Of a DNA stretch of 64,000 bases, positions 35,372-44,908 are shown piece by piece (positions within the stretch are counted from its first letter, which is position 1; each line of letters opens with the position of its first letter). The stretch lies in NCBI RefSeq assembly GCF_963667135.1, contig NZ_OY762974.1, positions 62,001 through 126,000 of the forward strand, given 5' to 3'. This DNA comes from an uncultured Macellibacteroides sp. Its GTDB lineage: Bacteria; Bacteroidota; Bacteroidia; Bacteroidales; Tannerellaceae. The translations under genes were made by a program, and so were the position numbers. The notes under the pieces are model-generated. The model did not search any database. It saw only the letters and a list, made by a program, of their open reading frames with translations, and was not told the DNA's origin.

Positions 35372-36793
35372 CTATTTTTCTTTCTGTAATTTGAAAGTAA
35401 ACACCATGGGCGCTTTGTCAGGATTTGATTTACGAGGCAAATGCACTTTAATCTTATTTCCTATTTGTTCCCATTTTACCCTTTTACCAGTTTGCAACAA
35501 AATCACAGAACTGTTTTTTACAGGGAAATTACCCTCCCATTCAATACTTTCAGGCATATCTTCTTTTTCGTCGAGAACGTAGAGAGCATAAAGTTTTGAT
35601 CCGTCTTTACCGGCAGTAAACCAAACATTATTACTCTTATAATTTGGGGTGATCCGTGTTCCGTAAATACCCGCTCCATTTACTTTAAGCCATCGTCCTA
35701 TTTCACGGAGGATAGCTTCTACTTCGGGCTGAATAATTCCTTTAGGAGTAGGTCCAACTCCCAATAAAAGATTCCCGCCTTTAGCCGCTACCTCAATTAA
35801 TGTTGCTACAATTGTATTTGCCGATTTGAAATTCGCACTTGGCGTCCATCCCCAATCCGAACCAAGAGTGATACAACTTTCCCATGGATAGGGTAACTGC
35901 TTCTCCGGAATAGCACGTTCGGGCGTTAAGTAGTTCTCATATTTACCCTGTATGGTTCTATCAACGATCAATAAGTCAGACTGATGCGAACGAGCCATTT
36001 GGGCGATTGAATCCATCTTGATATCTTGTCTGGGAGCTGCGACCCATCCTCCATCCAGCCAAAGGATGTCGAATTTGCCGTAATTACTCATCAACTCCTC
36101 AATCTGGTTGTAGGTAAATTTCTGGAAAGATTCCCAACGATCGGGATGTCTTTCAATTTTATAATTTACGTGTCGGTTGGGAGTAGCATATCTTGGCCAC
36201 CAATAATATTCACTATGCCAGTCTGGCTTAGAAAAATAGGCCCCGATCATAAAATCTTTTTTTCGGAACGCATCAAACACATACTTGGCCACATCAGCTT
36301 TTGGGTTGCCTTTAAAAGCGCTGTTCATAACCGAAAAATCGGTTTGCTTTGTATCATACAGATTAAAACCATCGTGATGTTTGGTGGTAAAAATCATGTA
36401 TTTTATTCCGGCAGCTTTAGTAACATCTGCCCATTGATCCGGATTAAAGTCTGTTGGATTAAATTTCTCAATCAGTTTGTAGTAATCTCTTTTGTAGTCT
36501 TCGTAAGCAATCGTACTATCTCTTGGAATCCAGTCAACATCTTCCGAACAGATAGACCATGATTCCACTATACCCGGGATAGAATATAATCCCCAATGAA
36601 ACAGCACCCCGAATTTCATGTCCTGCCATTTGTCCAGATTAGCTAAAACCTCTTTTTCTTCAGGCCACTGGTATTCTGTTGAGGCTTCGTGAACAAATCC
36701 CTGTTGAGCCTGCATTCCCACCGGAGAAGCTAGCAATAATAACAAAAAAACGGAAAGAGTAGCTTGCTTCAAATTGATTTTCTTCTTTTTCAT
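35372..36793 (-). CDS. Secreted GH29 alpha-L-fucosidase
   Basis: 473 residues with a signal peptide (about 1-29, MQAQ). The N-terminal catalytic barrel has the GH29 hallmarks KFGVLFHWGLYSIPG (about 60-74), TTKHHDGFNLYDTKQTDFSV (136-155) and the nucleophile Asp247 in FDILWLDGGW. A short C-terminal beta domain follows (about 375-473). The reaction is retaining hydrolysis of alpha-L-fucosides from host or plant glycans. The acid/base is not conserved across the family and cannot be assigned here. It is an isolated gene with its own -7 box and shares a terminator with the opposite gene; no SusC/SusD is adjacent. Confidence 0.92.
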   Translation of the reverse strand: MKKKKINLKQATLSVFLLLLLASPVGMQAQQGFVHEASTEYQWPEEKEVLANLDKWQDMKFGVLFHWGLYSIPGIVESWSICSEDVDWIPRDSTIAYEDYKRDYYKLIEKFNPTDFNPDQWADVTKAAGIKYMIFTTKHHDGFNLYDTKQTDFSVMNSAFKGNPKADVAKYVFDAFRKKDFMIGAYFSKPDWHSEYYWWPRYATPNRHVNYKIERHPDRWESFQKFTYNQIEELMSNYGKFDILWLDGGWVAAPRQDIKMDSIAQMARSHQSDLLIVDRTIQGKYENYLTPERAIPEKQLPYPWESCITLGSDWGWTPSANFKSANTIVATLIEVAAKGGNLLLGVGPTPKGIIQPEVEAILREIGRWLKVNGAGIYGTRITPNYKSNNVWFTAGKDGSKLYALYVLDEKEDMPESIEWEGNFPVKNSSVILLQTGKRVKWEQIGNKIKVHLPRKSNPDKAPMVFTFKLQKEK

Positions 36794-36822
36794 ATTTTAC
36801 AATAATCCTTTTATTTTGATAG

Positions 36823-36830
36823 CAAATGTA
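36823..36830 (-). promoter_or_regulatory. Predicted -7 box (TACATTTG) for the GH29 gene
   Basis: Minus strand TACATTTG matches TAnnTTTG, with an expected leader of about 23 nt. The large palindrome at 36843-36880 begins 13 bp upstream of it, so that element overlaps the region RNA polymerase would cover. Confidence 0.45.
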
Positions 36831-36842
36831 CACATAACACAG

Positions 36843-37067
36843 CAGGCGAACATTAAAAGAGTTCTTTTGATGTTCGCCTGATAATAAATTTTACTCATTT
36901 TTGTAATTAGTTCACAATAATAATAACTTTCAAATACAATAATAGATTGCTCCTAGCTTCAGTAAACAAGAATTCAATTATTAGATTGTGCGAATATGAA
37001 TAATTATCTATCATAGACTTCGCCTGTAAAGTATTAAATTTACAGGCGAAAGAATATACTTCGCCTG
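36843..37067. repeat. REP-like cluster of the palindromic word CAGGCGAA/TTCGCCTG
   Basis: The octamer occurs five times in 225 bp: 36843-36850 (forward), 36873-36880 (reverse), 37019-37026 (reverse), 37043-37050 (forward) and 37060-37067 (reverse). The first two form a hairpin with an 11-bp perfect outer stem and a 5-bp inner stem (36843-36880). The third and fourth form a 12-bp stem with 8-nt loop (37019-37050) that overlaps the stop codon of the phosphatidyltransferase gene. Neither is followed by a clear U-tract. Confidence 0.7.
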
Positions 37068-37576
37068 TTTAAATCAGGTTTATTTGTAGTTAGATGTATA
37101 ATACCCTCTTCAATTGCAGACAAAACCGCAATGAAGCATATGGGTAAAAAAATTTGCGTAGCTTGAAAAATAACATATAATACCGGGGTTATAAATGTCA
37201 ACAGTCCTGTGAATTTATTAGCCCATGTATGGAGTAATACAAATTTACGATATTTGAAGGCTGCAATAAGTATATTTGCTACCCTAATAGCAAATATGCT
37301 TATAATCCATGGAATAAAAATCAGGATTTCACTCTTCATCCAGATTATTAATAAAGCCATAATTACACTAAACATTACAAGGTCAGCCACAGAGTCCAGC
37401 TTTGCTCCTATTATACTTTGTGTATTGGTTTTACGAGCGATGTATCCATCCAGCACGTCACTTACACCACAAACTAAATATACACCGATAAACAGCCATT
37501 CATTAGCATAAATAAAAAGCAGTACAAGCGATAAAAAAATCCGGCTTATAGATAAACCATTAGCAAGGTTTTTCAT
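37040..37576 (-). CDS. CDP-alcohol phosphatidyltransferase family membrane enzyme
   Basis: 178 residues with about five to six hydrophobic segments. The family signature D-x2-DG-x2-AR-x8-G-x3-D-x3-D is complete in DVLDGYIARKTNTQSIIGAKLDSVAD (about residues 40-65), so the metal and CDP site is intact. The enzyme swaps CMP of a CDP-diacylglycerol or CDP-alcohol for another alcohol, making a phospholipid head group. It resembles PgsA-like proteins but the acceptor is unknown. Its ATG overlaps the TGA of the upstream gene by four bases (ATGA), so the two are probably translationally coupled. Its stop codon lies inside a hairpin of the REP-like cluster. Confidence 0.88.
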   Translation of the reverse strand: MKNLANGLSISRIFLSLVLLFIYANEWLFIGVYLVCGVSDVLDGYIARKTNTQSIIGAKLDSVADLVMFSVIMALLIIWMKSEILIFIPWIISIFAIRVANILIAAFKYRKFVLLHTWANKFTGLLTFITPVLYVIFQATQIFLPICFIAVLSAIEEGIIHLTTNKPDLNRRSIFFRL

Positions 37577-38058
37577 TCTACTTCGGAAACGATCACTACA
37601 TAATTCTTACCATACTTCTTGGCGCATTTCGGACAAGTTGTGTACCACATAAACATTTTCTTTTTGCGTAAACCTTTCAATTCAAGTTCAATCTCATAAT
37701 CTTTACACCATGCTGCAGTATCAATAAATGAGCCTTCATATACTTTGCAGTAGAATTTTCCACTTAAAGTAATATTCCGGGCTGTAGAAACTTCTTTATC
37801 AACGGCAAGATACATATCCATATTCCACCTTGACGTATGATCTGATAAACAAAGCCCGTCAGGGACTGTCGCGCTGGCTTCCTGGATTTTCTTATAGAGT
37901 TTTACAATTACATTTCCGAAATTTAAAGGCATATAAAAAAACGTACAGACTTTATCCTTTATAAATTTCTTATTTTCCCAAATGAGCAATTTGTCATCCC
38001 AAGGTGCCGGATCAAACGGAGGGCAGCATTCAAAATCAGGTTTTTCTGTTGTTTCCAT
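37573..38058 (-). CDS. Conserved-looking cytoplasmic protein of unknown function, coupled to a phosphatidyltransferase
   Basis: 161 residues, no signal peptide or membrane segment. I do not recognise the family. Visible features are a Cys-rich start (ECCPPFDPAPWDDKLLIWENKKFIKDKV), the segment LPLNFGNVIVKLYKK-like middle region, CLSDHTSRWNMDMYLAVDKEV with a His-Asp pair, and a C-terminal CPKCAKK knuckle preceded by MWYTTC. The Cys pairs could bind a metal. It overlaps the following CDP-alcohol phosphatidyltransferase gene by ATGA, which is the only functional hint: it may act in the same lipid head-group pathway. A small-molecule ligand-binding or hydrolase fold is possible but not supported by a motif I can name. 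Confidence 0.75.
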   Translation of the reverse strand: METTEKPDFECCPPFDPAPWDDKLLIWENKKFIKDKVCTFFYMPLNFGNVIVKLYKKIQEASATVPDGLCLSDHTSRWNMDMYLAVDKEVSTARNITLSGKFYCKVYEGSFIDTAAWCKDYEIELELKGLRKKKMFMWYTTCPKCAKKYGKNYVVIVSEVE

Positions 38059-38154
38059 ATTATCGTTCTTTAAAGTAATTTAACAGCCTGTATTTCAGCA
38101 ATAAACCTGGATAAAAATAGTAAATAAAATGATACATTGTACGAATATTATCAA

Positions 38155-40659
38155 TTATTCGTTCACAACAAAATTGCGAATCTGGCACGCAAAGCGGTCT
38201 TTGCTATTTTCATTAGACATCCTCAAGTCTAGTTTGTGTGCCTTATTTTCAAGTTCCGTGTCAAACATATATACCCAGGGGATATAAAGATTGCTACTCC
38301 AAGCTGTAAATGTATCAAGCTTTTTGAAAGGAGAACCATCGATACTATACTCCAGAATACCTGCCTGAGGACCTGCTACACAGAAAATACCGATAGCCGT
38401 TCCTTTAAAATCGAGCGATAACCTGGCACCGGCTTTATTAGTTTCCAGCATAGGCACGTTGACAAACCCATTCCTTGTACCACCCTTTACTGTGGGTGTC
38501 CAATCAGCCACATAGTTCCAGCCTTTTCCCAATCTGGCAGATTTGAGATCAATAAACCGACCGCCCGAATAGCTGAAATTGTCTAATGGAGCAGGAATTT
38601 CATGAGAGATCACTTGCTGATCCGGTTTGATACCAGACCACATGTTATCGAAAAGTTTATTAATAGTAGCAGCGTAATAACGATGTCCAAATGGCAGAGG
38701 ATGTGTACCGCCAAATGTTTCCCAATCAAATTCGCCGGCATGCATGCGTTCCGCTATCTCTTGCGACAAATTTACTGAGGGAACCAAATAATGATTTGCA
38801 ACCCGTTCATGATTTAAAATCACATCAGGTATGCGTCCTTTCTCTATGATAGGAATAAACGGATCATAAATAAAATGAAGCATCACAATATCCATGGCTG
38901 GATTGCTTAGCAAAGCATGACGAATTTCGCCTTCCATACCACGAACTTGTTCTTTTGCAGTAAATCCGTTGGTATCATCATTAACAGCAGCTTCAACAAA
39001 AAGCAAATCGACCGTCCCTTTATCAAGAATATCATGAGCTAATCGAAAGGCTCCGGGAGTTGTCCCTGTTGAACCGATACCAGCATCGATAAATTCAAAG
39101 TCAGTATCCGGGAAACGTTGCTTCAGGTCTTCCTGAATCATAGTTCGCCATCCGGTCATTTCGGTAATTGAACCTCCAAGGAAAGCAACACGCCCCTTCC
39201 CCCCTTTAGTAAACGTAAGATACGAGTTCGACAAACTTCCACGGAGTGTTAAATGCTGATATTCATTGTATCCAGACTGATAACGAAGAATAAAATCCAC
39301 CACCGGTTCAGGATTATCCAGACTATGCGGATGATGATCACATCCTTTTTTCAGAATCACTTCGACCGGAGCTCCCAGCGCCAAATAACGTTCGCGAACG
39401 ATACCCATATTCTCTTCATACGGAACAGTCTTATCGCTATCTCCACATACAGCCATTACAGGAATTCGGGCCTTGGCCAAAGAGGCTAAATTATCGATGG
39501 GATTACCTTTAAAATCAGTCATCAGTTCATCCGTAAGATTCCACTCCCGCATCATATCATTCCACAGTTGGGTATTTTTCCGACCTGGCCAGCTTTGAAG
39601 ATTACAGACAGGAGCATCCACATAAATACAAGCCACTTTATCCGTATTACGTGCCGCCCAATTAAAAGCGAATAATCCTCCGCGACTAAAACCCTCTAAG
39701 GTAACTTTGTGTGATAAGCCATAGTAGCGTATCATCAGGTTGTAGAAGTATGTTCCCAGATTCACTGAATTGGGACTTCCGTATAAATGAGTAAGATCAT
39801 AGTAAGCAACATGAAAACCCTTTTCCAATAATGCCTTATCAACCGAAGGAAATGCATCGAAAAAAGCCGGTCGCCAGATCCATGGATTTCCTTTTGCCGC
39901 CTGTTTAGGAACAACAACAGTCGCTTGCCGGCCTTTGTATTTGAAGTCATAGCGATCGTGTCCGTTCCATATAGACTTCTTTCCCGGAAAAGGTTGAGAG
40001 GGATAAACATCTGCAGTCTTTCCTGTCAGCTCTTTGAAGATTTCGCGCGCAATATAAACGGCACCTTCCTCATTCGGATGTACATGGTCGGGGAAACACT
40101 GTGGATATGGCAACAATGCCGTATGCAAATCGATAGTATGAAGCTTCTTCTTTTTAGCAACTTGTTTTATAAAAGGAATTATCTCCCGAACAATTGTGCT
40201 GTCATTGATTCCCCATTGAAAAGCTGTTGGAGGAACCGGAAAGCAAAGATAAATCTGGGGATGTGAAGGTAGCGATTGAAAAGCATCTATCATCTCCTCC
40301 AAATCTTTCTTGAAATCTTTCTTATAAATCCAGTTGTGTGGTTTACTGTCGTTAGTTCCCAGCTTAATTGTAACGATATCAGGATTAAAGGACAGAGCAT
40401 CCCTGAAAATCCACTCATGCATATAAGGCAAATCCCCTTTATTCATTAACGTTCGGGCACTTAGTCCAAAGTTACGTACATCATAATCGTCTCCTAATAA
40501 TTGAGACAATACTCCCGGATAGCTATCCTGATATTGATTTTTTACGCCAACGCCTTCCGTTATGCTATTACCCACACAGGCAACTCTGATAAGACTCTTC
40601 TCCTGTGCATAGCCATTTGTACAGAAAAAAATAAACAAAATAAAAATAAGATTCTTCAT
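38155..40659 (-). CDS. Secreted three-domain esterase: SGNH + alpha/beta hydrolase + SGNH
   Basis: 834 residues with signal peptide (about 1-18). Domain 1 (about 22-215) is an SGNH/GDSL esterase: Ser32 in GNSITEG, Asn103 in GTND, Asp191 and His194 in FPDHVHP. Domain 2 (about 235-465) is an alpha/beta hydrolase: Ser325 in EGFSRGG, Asp407 or Asp409 in CGDSDKTVP, His442/443 in CDHHPHS. Domain 3 (about 485-675) is a second SGNH: Ser497 in GGSITEM, Asn560 in EAAVND, His653 in GGTHPLPFGH, where the usual Asp three residues before His is Gly650. A C-terminal beta domain (about 690-834) may bind carbohydrate. Likely a deacylase of decorated polysaccharide; substrate unknown. Confidence 0.88.
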   Translation of the reverse strand: MKNLIFILFIFFCTNGYAQEKSLIRVACVGNSITEGVGVKNQYQDSYPGVLSQLLGDDYDVRNFGLSARTLMNKGDLPYMHEWIFRDALSFNPDIVTIKLGTNDSKPHNWIYKKDFKKDLEEMIDAFQSLPSHPQIYLCFPVPPTAFQWGINDSTIVREIIPFIKQVAKKKKLHTIDLHTALLPYPQCFPDHVHPNEEGAVYIAREIFKELTGKTADVYPSQPFPGKKSIWNGHDRYDFKYKGRQATVVVPKQAAKGNPWIWRPAFFDAFPSVDKALLEKGFHVAYYDLTHLYGSPNSVNLGTYFYNLMIRYYGLSHKVTLEGFSRGGLFAFNWAARNTDKVACIYVDAPVCNLQSWPGRKNTQLWNDMMREWNLTDELMTDFKGNPIDNLASLAKARIPVMAVCGDSDKTVPYEENMGIVRERYLALGAPVEVILKKGCDHHPHSLDNPEPVVDFILRYQSGYNEYQHLTLRGSLSNSYLTFTKGGKGRVAFLGGSITEMTGWRTMIQEDLKQRFPDTDFEFIDAGIGSTGTTPGAFRLAHDILDKGTVDLLFVEAAVNDDTNGFTAKEQVRGMEGEIRHALLSNPAMDIVMLHFIYDPFIPIIEKGRIPDVILNHERVANHYLVPSVNLSQEIAERMHAGEFDWETFGGTHPLPFGHRYYAATINKLFDNMWSGIKPDQQVISHEIPAPLDNFSYSGGRFIDLKSARLGKGWNYVADWTPTVKGGTRNGFVNVPMLETNKAGARLSLDFKGTAIGIFCVAGPQAGILEYSIDGSPFKKLDTFTAWSSNLYIPWVYMFDTELENKAHKLDLRMSNENSKDRFACQIRNFVVNE

Positions 40660-40795
40660 TATCTCGTATATCTTAATTATTACTATTTTCAGAATGTTAC
40701 AGTTTCATTGTGTACAAATCTTTTAACATTCGTAATATGGAGTAAAAGTAAGGATTCTTTGATACCTACCCGAAAAAAATGAAAAAATATACTTC

Positions 40796-42694
40796 TCACT
40801 CTTTCTTTTTCAGTATGATTTTATTTCCATATGATTTGGTTACTTCGACCCAAAACTTTGTGAAATCGGGATAAAGAGTCGCATCATACGTGCCAGCCTT
40901 TAAATATAGCCGCTGTATTACGATAATCTTCCCGTCTTCAGTTTTGACCGTAGAATTAAACCGACCGAAAGGTTGTTCAATAGTTGCCGTTTTAGGCAAT
41001 GCCTCAATAGAATAATTGTCGGGGATCTGTAAGGTAATTGTGTCGCTGTCAGCGTACCCGTAGGTTATCAGCAATGGGTGAATCCGTTTTTTCGTGGAAA
41101 GGTTTTTAACTCCATGTCTGAAGATGTTGACTGGTACAAAAAGACGATTACCGGTTTTTGTACTGTAATTATCGTAATCCAACCTGAAACTAGTTATTAA
41201 AGATGGTTCTCCCGACTTTAATTCTTTACAGCTTATATTATTTACCTTGCCCTGTGTAAGATCAATTTCTCTCCGTAAATACTCCGCTTGTTTCTCTGCA
41301 TCCAATTCGGTAAATCCGTGCATAACTTCGTATTGAAAAAGATGGCTGTTTTGAGTCACATCAAGACTTCCCCCACCCTCGCCGTTTAAGGAAATATTTA
41401 TTGTCAGGCTTTCTTTATTAAGAGAGTCCGGGTAAGAAGGTAGGCGATATAATTCGCCTCCGTTTTCTTTTATAAGCAAAGCATCGTGTCCGGCAATATC
41501 TCTATGTACAAAACCAAATGGTAATTTAGGATTTGTACATTCCAACCATAAGGTATCCTTTGGTAAGGGAACTTGAAGAATGACATGGTTCATCTGGTTT
41601 GCACTGGCAAAATCTTTAGTAAGTCTTGCATTATTTGTACTGACAACCGTATAAACAGAAGGAATCTTTAATTCATTAAGCATAGCACGCATGTAATTTG
41701 ATAATCCTTTACAGTCTCCAAATCCGGTCCGGTTTACTTCTGAAGCAGCAATAGGTTGCAACCCTCCTATTCCAAGCTGAATACTTACATAACGGGTTGT
41801 ACTTCCAAGGTAATCGTAAACAACTTTAACCTTTTCTTTATCTGTTTTACAATCTTTTGTTAATTCCACAAGTTTTATTTTGAAAGCCTCAGGTAAAGCG
41901 TCTCGTTCTTTCAACAAATTGTATTGCCATTTCCCGAATGTATTCCAGTTACTCATATCTCCCCGTGTTTTATCAAATATAAAATCCCTGGGTACAGCAT
42001 ATATAAAAGGAACGAAAGATGTAAGCGATTGGGCAAACGCTTCTTGTTCCACAGCATGAAGATTAGAAAGATTCCATTCAAAAGTTTTACTTTTTTCGTT
42101 TGTTTTCTTTTCTGGCGCAGCCATCATGTTTGTAACTTTGCAGAGGGGATCAATATTTAACGGAACTACTATCTTGTAAGATGCTTTCTCCAAAGATTGA
42201 TTGTAACTGCTCTGCGGAACAAATACGGGAAAACCAACAATCGCATTTTTGAAACGCACTTCCCATTCGTAGACAACCGTATAGGGATAACTGGCTACAC
42301 TGCAGTCATAGTAATAGGTTTTGCTGTCCGAAGCCAGCTCCGCAGAATATTCTGTAGCCTCAAGGTCGGCTAATTTTACTTTCCGGATCAGATTACCACT
42401 GGCGTCATAGATTGCACCTCCGAATTTTACCAATTCACGAAATTTATCTGCCGAATAGATAAAGTTAGCTGCATCCGCTCCATTCGCATTTAGCACCGTT
42501 AATACCAGCTTTTCTTTATGCATTCCGCTTACTTCTGATTCACAAACAAACTCTAGATTATTTTCTCTGACAACCGAGTATGCGCCAGCTTTCAATGAAT
42601 CAGCAATCTGAGATAATTCAAGCTTCTCCTGAGCCTTTGCTTCCCAACTAAAAAGGGTAATAATGCATAAAAAGAACAGACAGTTTTTCTTCAT
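40796..42694 (-). CDS. DUF3857 protein with intact transglutaminase-like domain
   Basis: 632 residues with signal peptide (about 1-21). N-terminal DUF3857 domain (about 45-235) and transglutaminase-like core (about 280-400) with Cys328 in GFGDCKGLS and His370 in QMNHVILQV, followed by a DUF3858-like C-terminal beta region. Such proteins are periplasmic or outer-membrane-facing in Bacteroidota and of unknown role; the Cys-His pair suggests peptidase or amide-transfer activity. The partner gene starts 13 bp upstream (44702-42708) and has the same architecture but a degenerate site. The pair probably forms one transcript. Confidence 0.88.
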   Translation of the reverse strand: MKKNCLFFLCIITLFSWEAKAQEKLELSQIADSLKAGAYSVVRENNLEFVCESEVSGMHKEKLVLTVLNANGADAANFIYSADKFRELVKFGGAIYDASGNLIRKVKLADLEATEYSAELASDSKTYYYDCSVASYPYTVVYEWEVRFKNAIVGFPVFVPQSSYNQSLEKASYKIVVPLNIDPLCKVTNMMAAPEKKTNEKSKTFEWNLSNLHAVEQEAFAQSLTSFVPFIYAVPRDFIFDKTRGDMSNWNTFGKWQYNLLKERDALPEAFKIKLVELTKDCKTDKEKVKVVYDYLGSTTRYVSIQLGIGGLQPIAASEVNRTGFGDCKGLSNYMRAMLNELKIPSVYTVVSTNNARLTKDFASANQMNHVILQVPLPKDTLWLECTNPKLPFGFVHRDIAGHDALLIKENGGELYRLPSYPDSLNKESLTINISLNGEGGGSLDVTQNSHLFQYEVMHGFTELDAEKQAEYLRREIDLTQGKVNNISCKELKSGEPSLITSFRLDYDNYSTKTGNRLFVPVNIFRHGVKNLSTKKRIHPLLITYGYADSDTITLQIPDNYSIEALPKTATIEQPFGRFNSTVKTEDGKIIVIQRLYLKAGTYDATLYPDFTKFWVEVTKSYGNKIILKKKE

Positions 42695-42707
42695 TAGTAC
42701 TTGTTTT

Positions 42708-44702
42708 TCAGGATACTTTCTTTAAAACGATTATTTCGCTGTTCTTTTCTACAATCTTGGTCCAAAATTGCCTTAAAGCCGCATATTCTTCGGCCGGAAA
42801 CAGTGTTTTATCCATTATGAATGTATAGCTTAATACAATCTGATTTCCATTACGTTGAGTAACATAGGTGCAACTACAACCTCCTTGTTCCGGTCCAACC
42901 TTAATGGATTGGGGAAGTTCATCTACCTCGTATCCTTCAGGAAGATTGATTATTGTCCTTATCTTAAATGAGTAAGGGTAATCAAATTCGACAGGTAACT
43001 TGCGCTCTTCTTTTATAAACTGATTCTTGGAAAGGTGAGGAAATAACAACGGATTAACATATATAAAATCGTCATTTATAGTAGCCGATTTGGTAAACGT
43101 AAGCTGTTCTTCCAACACAGAAGAGAAATCTTTAAGCCCCTTATAAGTACTACTGGTAATAGTTATCGCATCGTTAGATTGTACTTTTTCCAAATAAGTC
43201 GCACTGTCCTTTTCTGCCATGAATGCATTCCGAATATTTGAGGCGTATTGTCCGGTGTAATAGATTTTCCGTTGCCCTTCCATATTTCCTTCTTTGTTAA
43301 ATTTACAGATTGTTACAATGTTTACCGAATGAGTTCCAATTTCCGAAAGATCTACCCACGAACCTTGTCCAACTTCACGGAATACCCTGCCTCTTTCTAC
43401 CATCAGGACAGGAGGTATAATGTTGATATCTCCATTACTTACCGAGCCATCAAGATAAACCATGGTACTGTCTGTATCACTAATACCTACAATAAATGTA
43501 TTAAGTTTGGTTATGGAAGGATGCAAAAATGGAAGGATACCCACGTTTCTTCGGCTCATCATTACTGGATATGCATTTAACCCTGCATCTTTCAGCATGC
43601 TTATAAATACAAAGTTAATATCAGCATTGCTTCCTGTTCCAGCTTTAATAGCTTTTTTTACATTACCTCCGTAGAAATTATACTGATTATTCCATGATAT
43701 TTTGCTTTTGATTAACTTAAATAAGATTCTTATCTTATCTAAATTATTGTATGAAGACAAATTCATCAGATCCATCTCGTTTTTGTAAGGATTTTGCATC
43801 TTTAGTATTCCTCCGAATTCAGATTCTCCCTTCAGCATCTCATCTATTTTGTCCCAGTTCGTAGTAAATGATTTATATACAGAACCGGGAACTTCCAATC
43901 TGGCCAGTTCAAAAATTACTTGTGTTTTATAATCACCAGGACTCCAGATATTAGGTTCATCTTTTAATGCTGGTAAGTCTTCAACTGTAAAAATGTATTT
44001 TTTACTATTGCACCTAACCATGTTATCTTCCTGCGATGAATTCCCTACTTTGAAAGACTGAGGCTCATTCGTTTGGACGGTTTTCATGTCCAAAGGGTTT
44101 CTGGTTTCTTGATTAAATATAAAGTATTCAGGAATGGTTACCTCATGATTTCCGTATATTACCGGAATATTTTGCTGAATAACCAGATCGGAAATACGAT
44201 CGGAAAAATCGGAAAAAAGTGTATACCTGAACTCAATAACAGTTCCCGCTTTAACAGCTGGGACAGAAAACTTAAGCTGTTTCCATTTGCTACTAATCTG
44301 TTCTTCAAAAACATAATTCTTTTCTAATTTAGTCTTAACGACTTTTCCATTTTCAAGATTATAGGCAAATGCTTCCAAACGCGAAATGGATTCTTTTAAT
44401 TTCCCCGAACTTTCTTCACTGTAAAACGGAATAATAACATCAGCATATGAAGTTCCTTCGGATTTTAAGATCTTAATTTTTGATTCATAATTGTAAACCA
44501 CAACAAAATCTCCGTTACGATAATCATATGCAATGTCCGATTTTTGATAGATATATACAGCCGAAGCTGCAGAATCTTTCGCATAACTGGTCATCGATAA
44601 TTCATCATCAGTGACTTTTCCATATTTAAAGCTATAATCCTGAGAAAAAATTGTAAATGAAGTAAACATACTTACAAGTACTAAAAATAAGGCTCTACAC
44701 AT
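42708..44702 (-). CDS. DUF3857 protein with degenerate transglutaminase-like domain
   Basis: 664 residues with signal peptide (about 1-20). Same order as the downstream gene: DUF3857 (about 50-255), transglutaminase-like core (about 310-425), C-terminal beta region. The aligned active site reads GTGSNADINFVF, with Asn359 where the sister has catalytic Cys328, and KLNTFIVGI with Thr402 where the sister has His370. Both catalytic residues are therefore missing, so the core is predicted to bind rather than cleave. The two proteins probably act together, one active and one scaffold. No substrate is suggested by the context, although a GH42 gene lies upstream. Confidence 0.87.
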   Translation of the reverse strand: MCRALFLVLVSMFTSFTIFSQDYSFKYGKVTDDELSMTSYAKDSAASAVYIYQKSDIAYDYRNGDFVVVYNYESKIKILKSEGTSYADVIIPFYSEESSGKLKESISRLEAFAYNLENGKVVKTKLEKNYVFEEQISSKWKQLKFSVPAVKAGTVIEFRYTLFSDFSDRISDLVIQQNIPVIYGNHEVTIPEYFIFNQETRNPLDMKTVQTNEPQSFKVGNSSQEDNMVRCNSKKYIFTVEDLPALKDEPNIWSPGDYKTQVIFELARLEVPGSVYKSFTTNWDKIDEMLKGESEFGGILKMQNPYKNEMDLMNLSSYNNLDKIRILFKLIKSKISWNNQYNFYGGNVKKAIKAGTGSNADINFVFISMLKDAGLNAYPVMMSRRNVGILPFLHPSITKLNTFIVGISDTDSTMVYLDGSVSNGDINIIPPVLMVERGRVFREVGQGSWVDLSEIGTHSVNIVTICKFNKEGNMEGQRKIYYTGQYASNIRNAFMAEKDSATYLEKVQSNDAITITSSTYKGLKDFSSVLEEQLTFTKSATINDDFIYVNPLLFPHLSKNQFIKEERKLPVEFDYPYSFKIRTIINLPEGYEVDELPQSIKVGPEQGGCSCTYVTQRNGNQIVLSYTFIMDKTLFPAEEYAALRQFWTKIVEKNSEIIVLKKVS

Positions 44703-44908
44703 ATTAAATTATTTTGGTTAAATAAAATGTTAATTTTATTAGGGTGGTAAATGTAATACCTTTTTTATTTAGAAAAAACTTTTGAGTTAATATTATTACT
44801 ACAAATGCGTATTTAATTATTTAACAACTATAGACATCAGCAATTAATAATACAATAAATATAGTCTTATCTTAATATCCAAAATGAACTGTTTTTAATA
44901 ATCGATAT

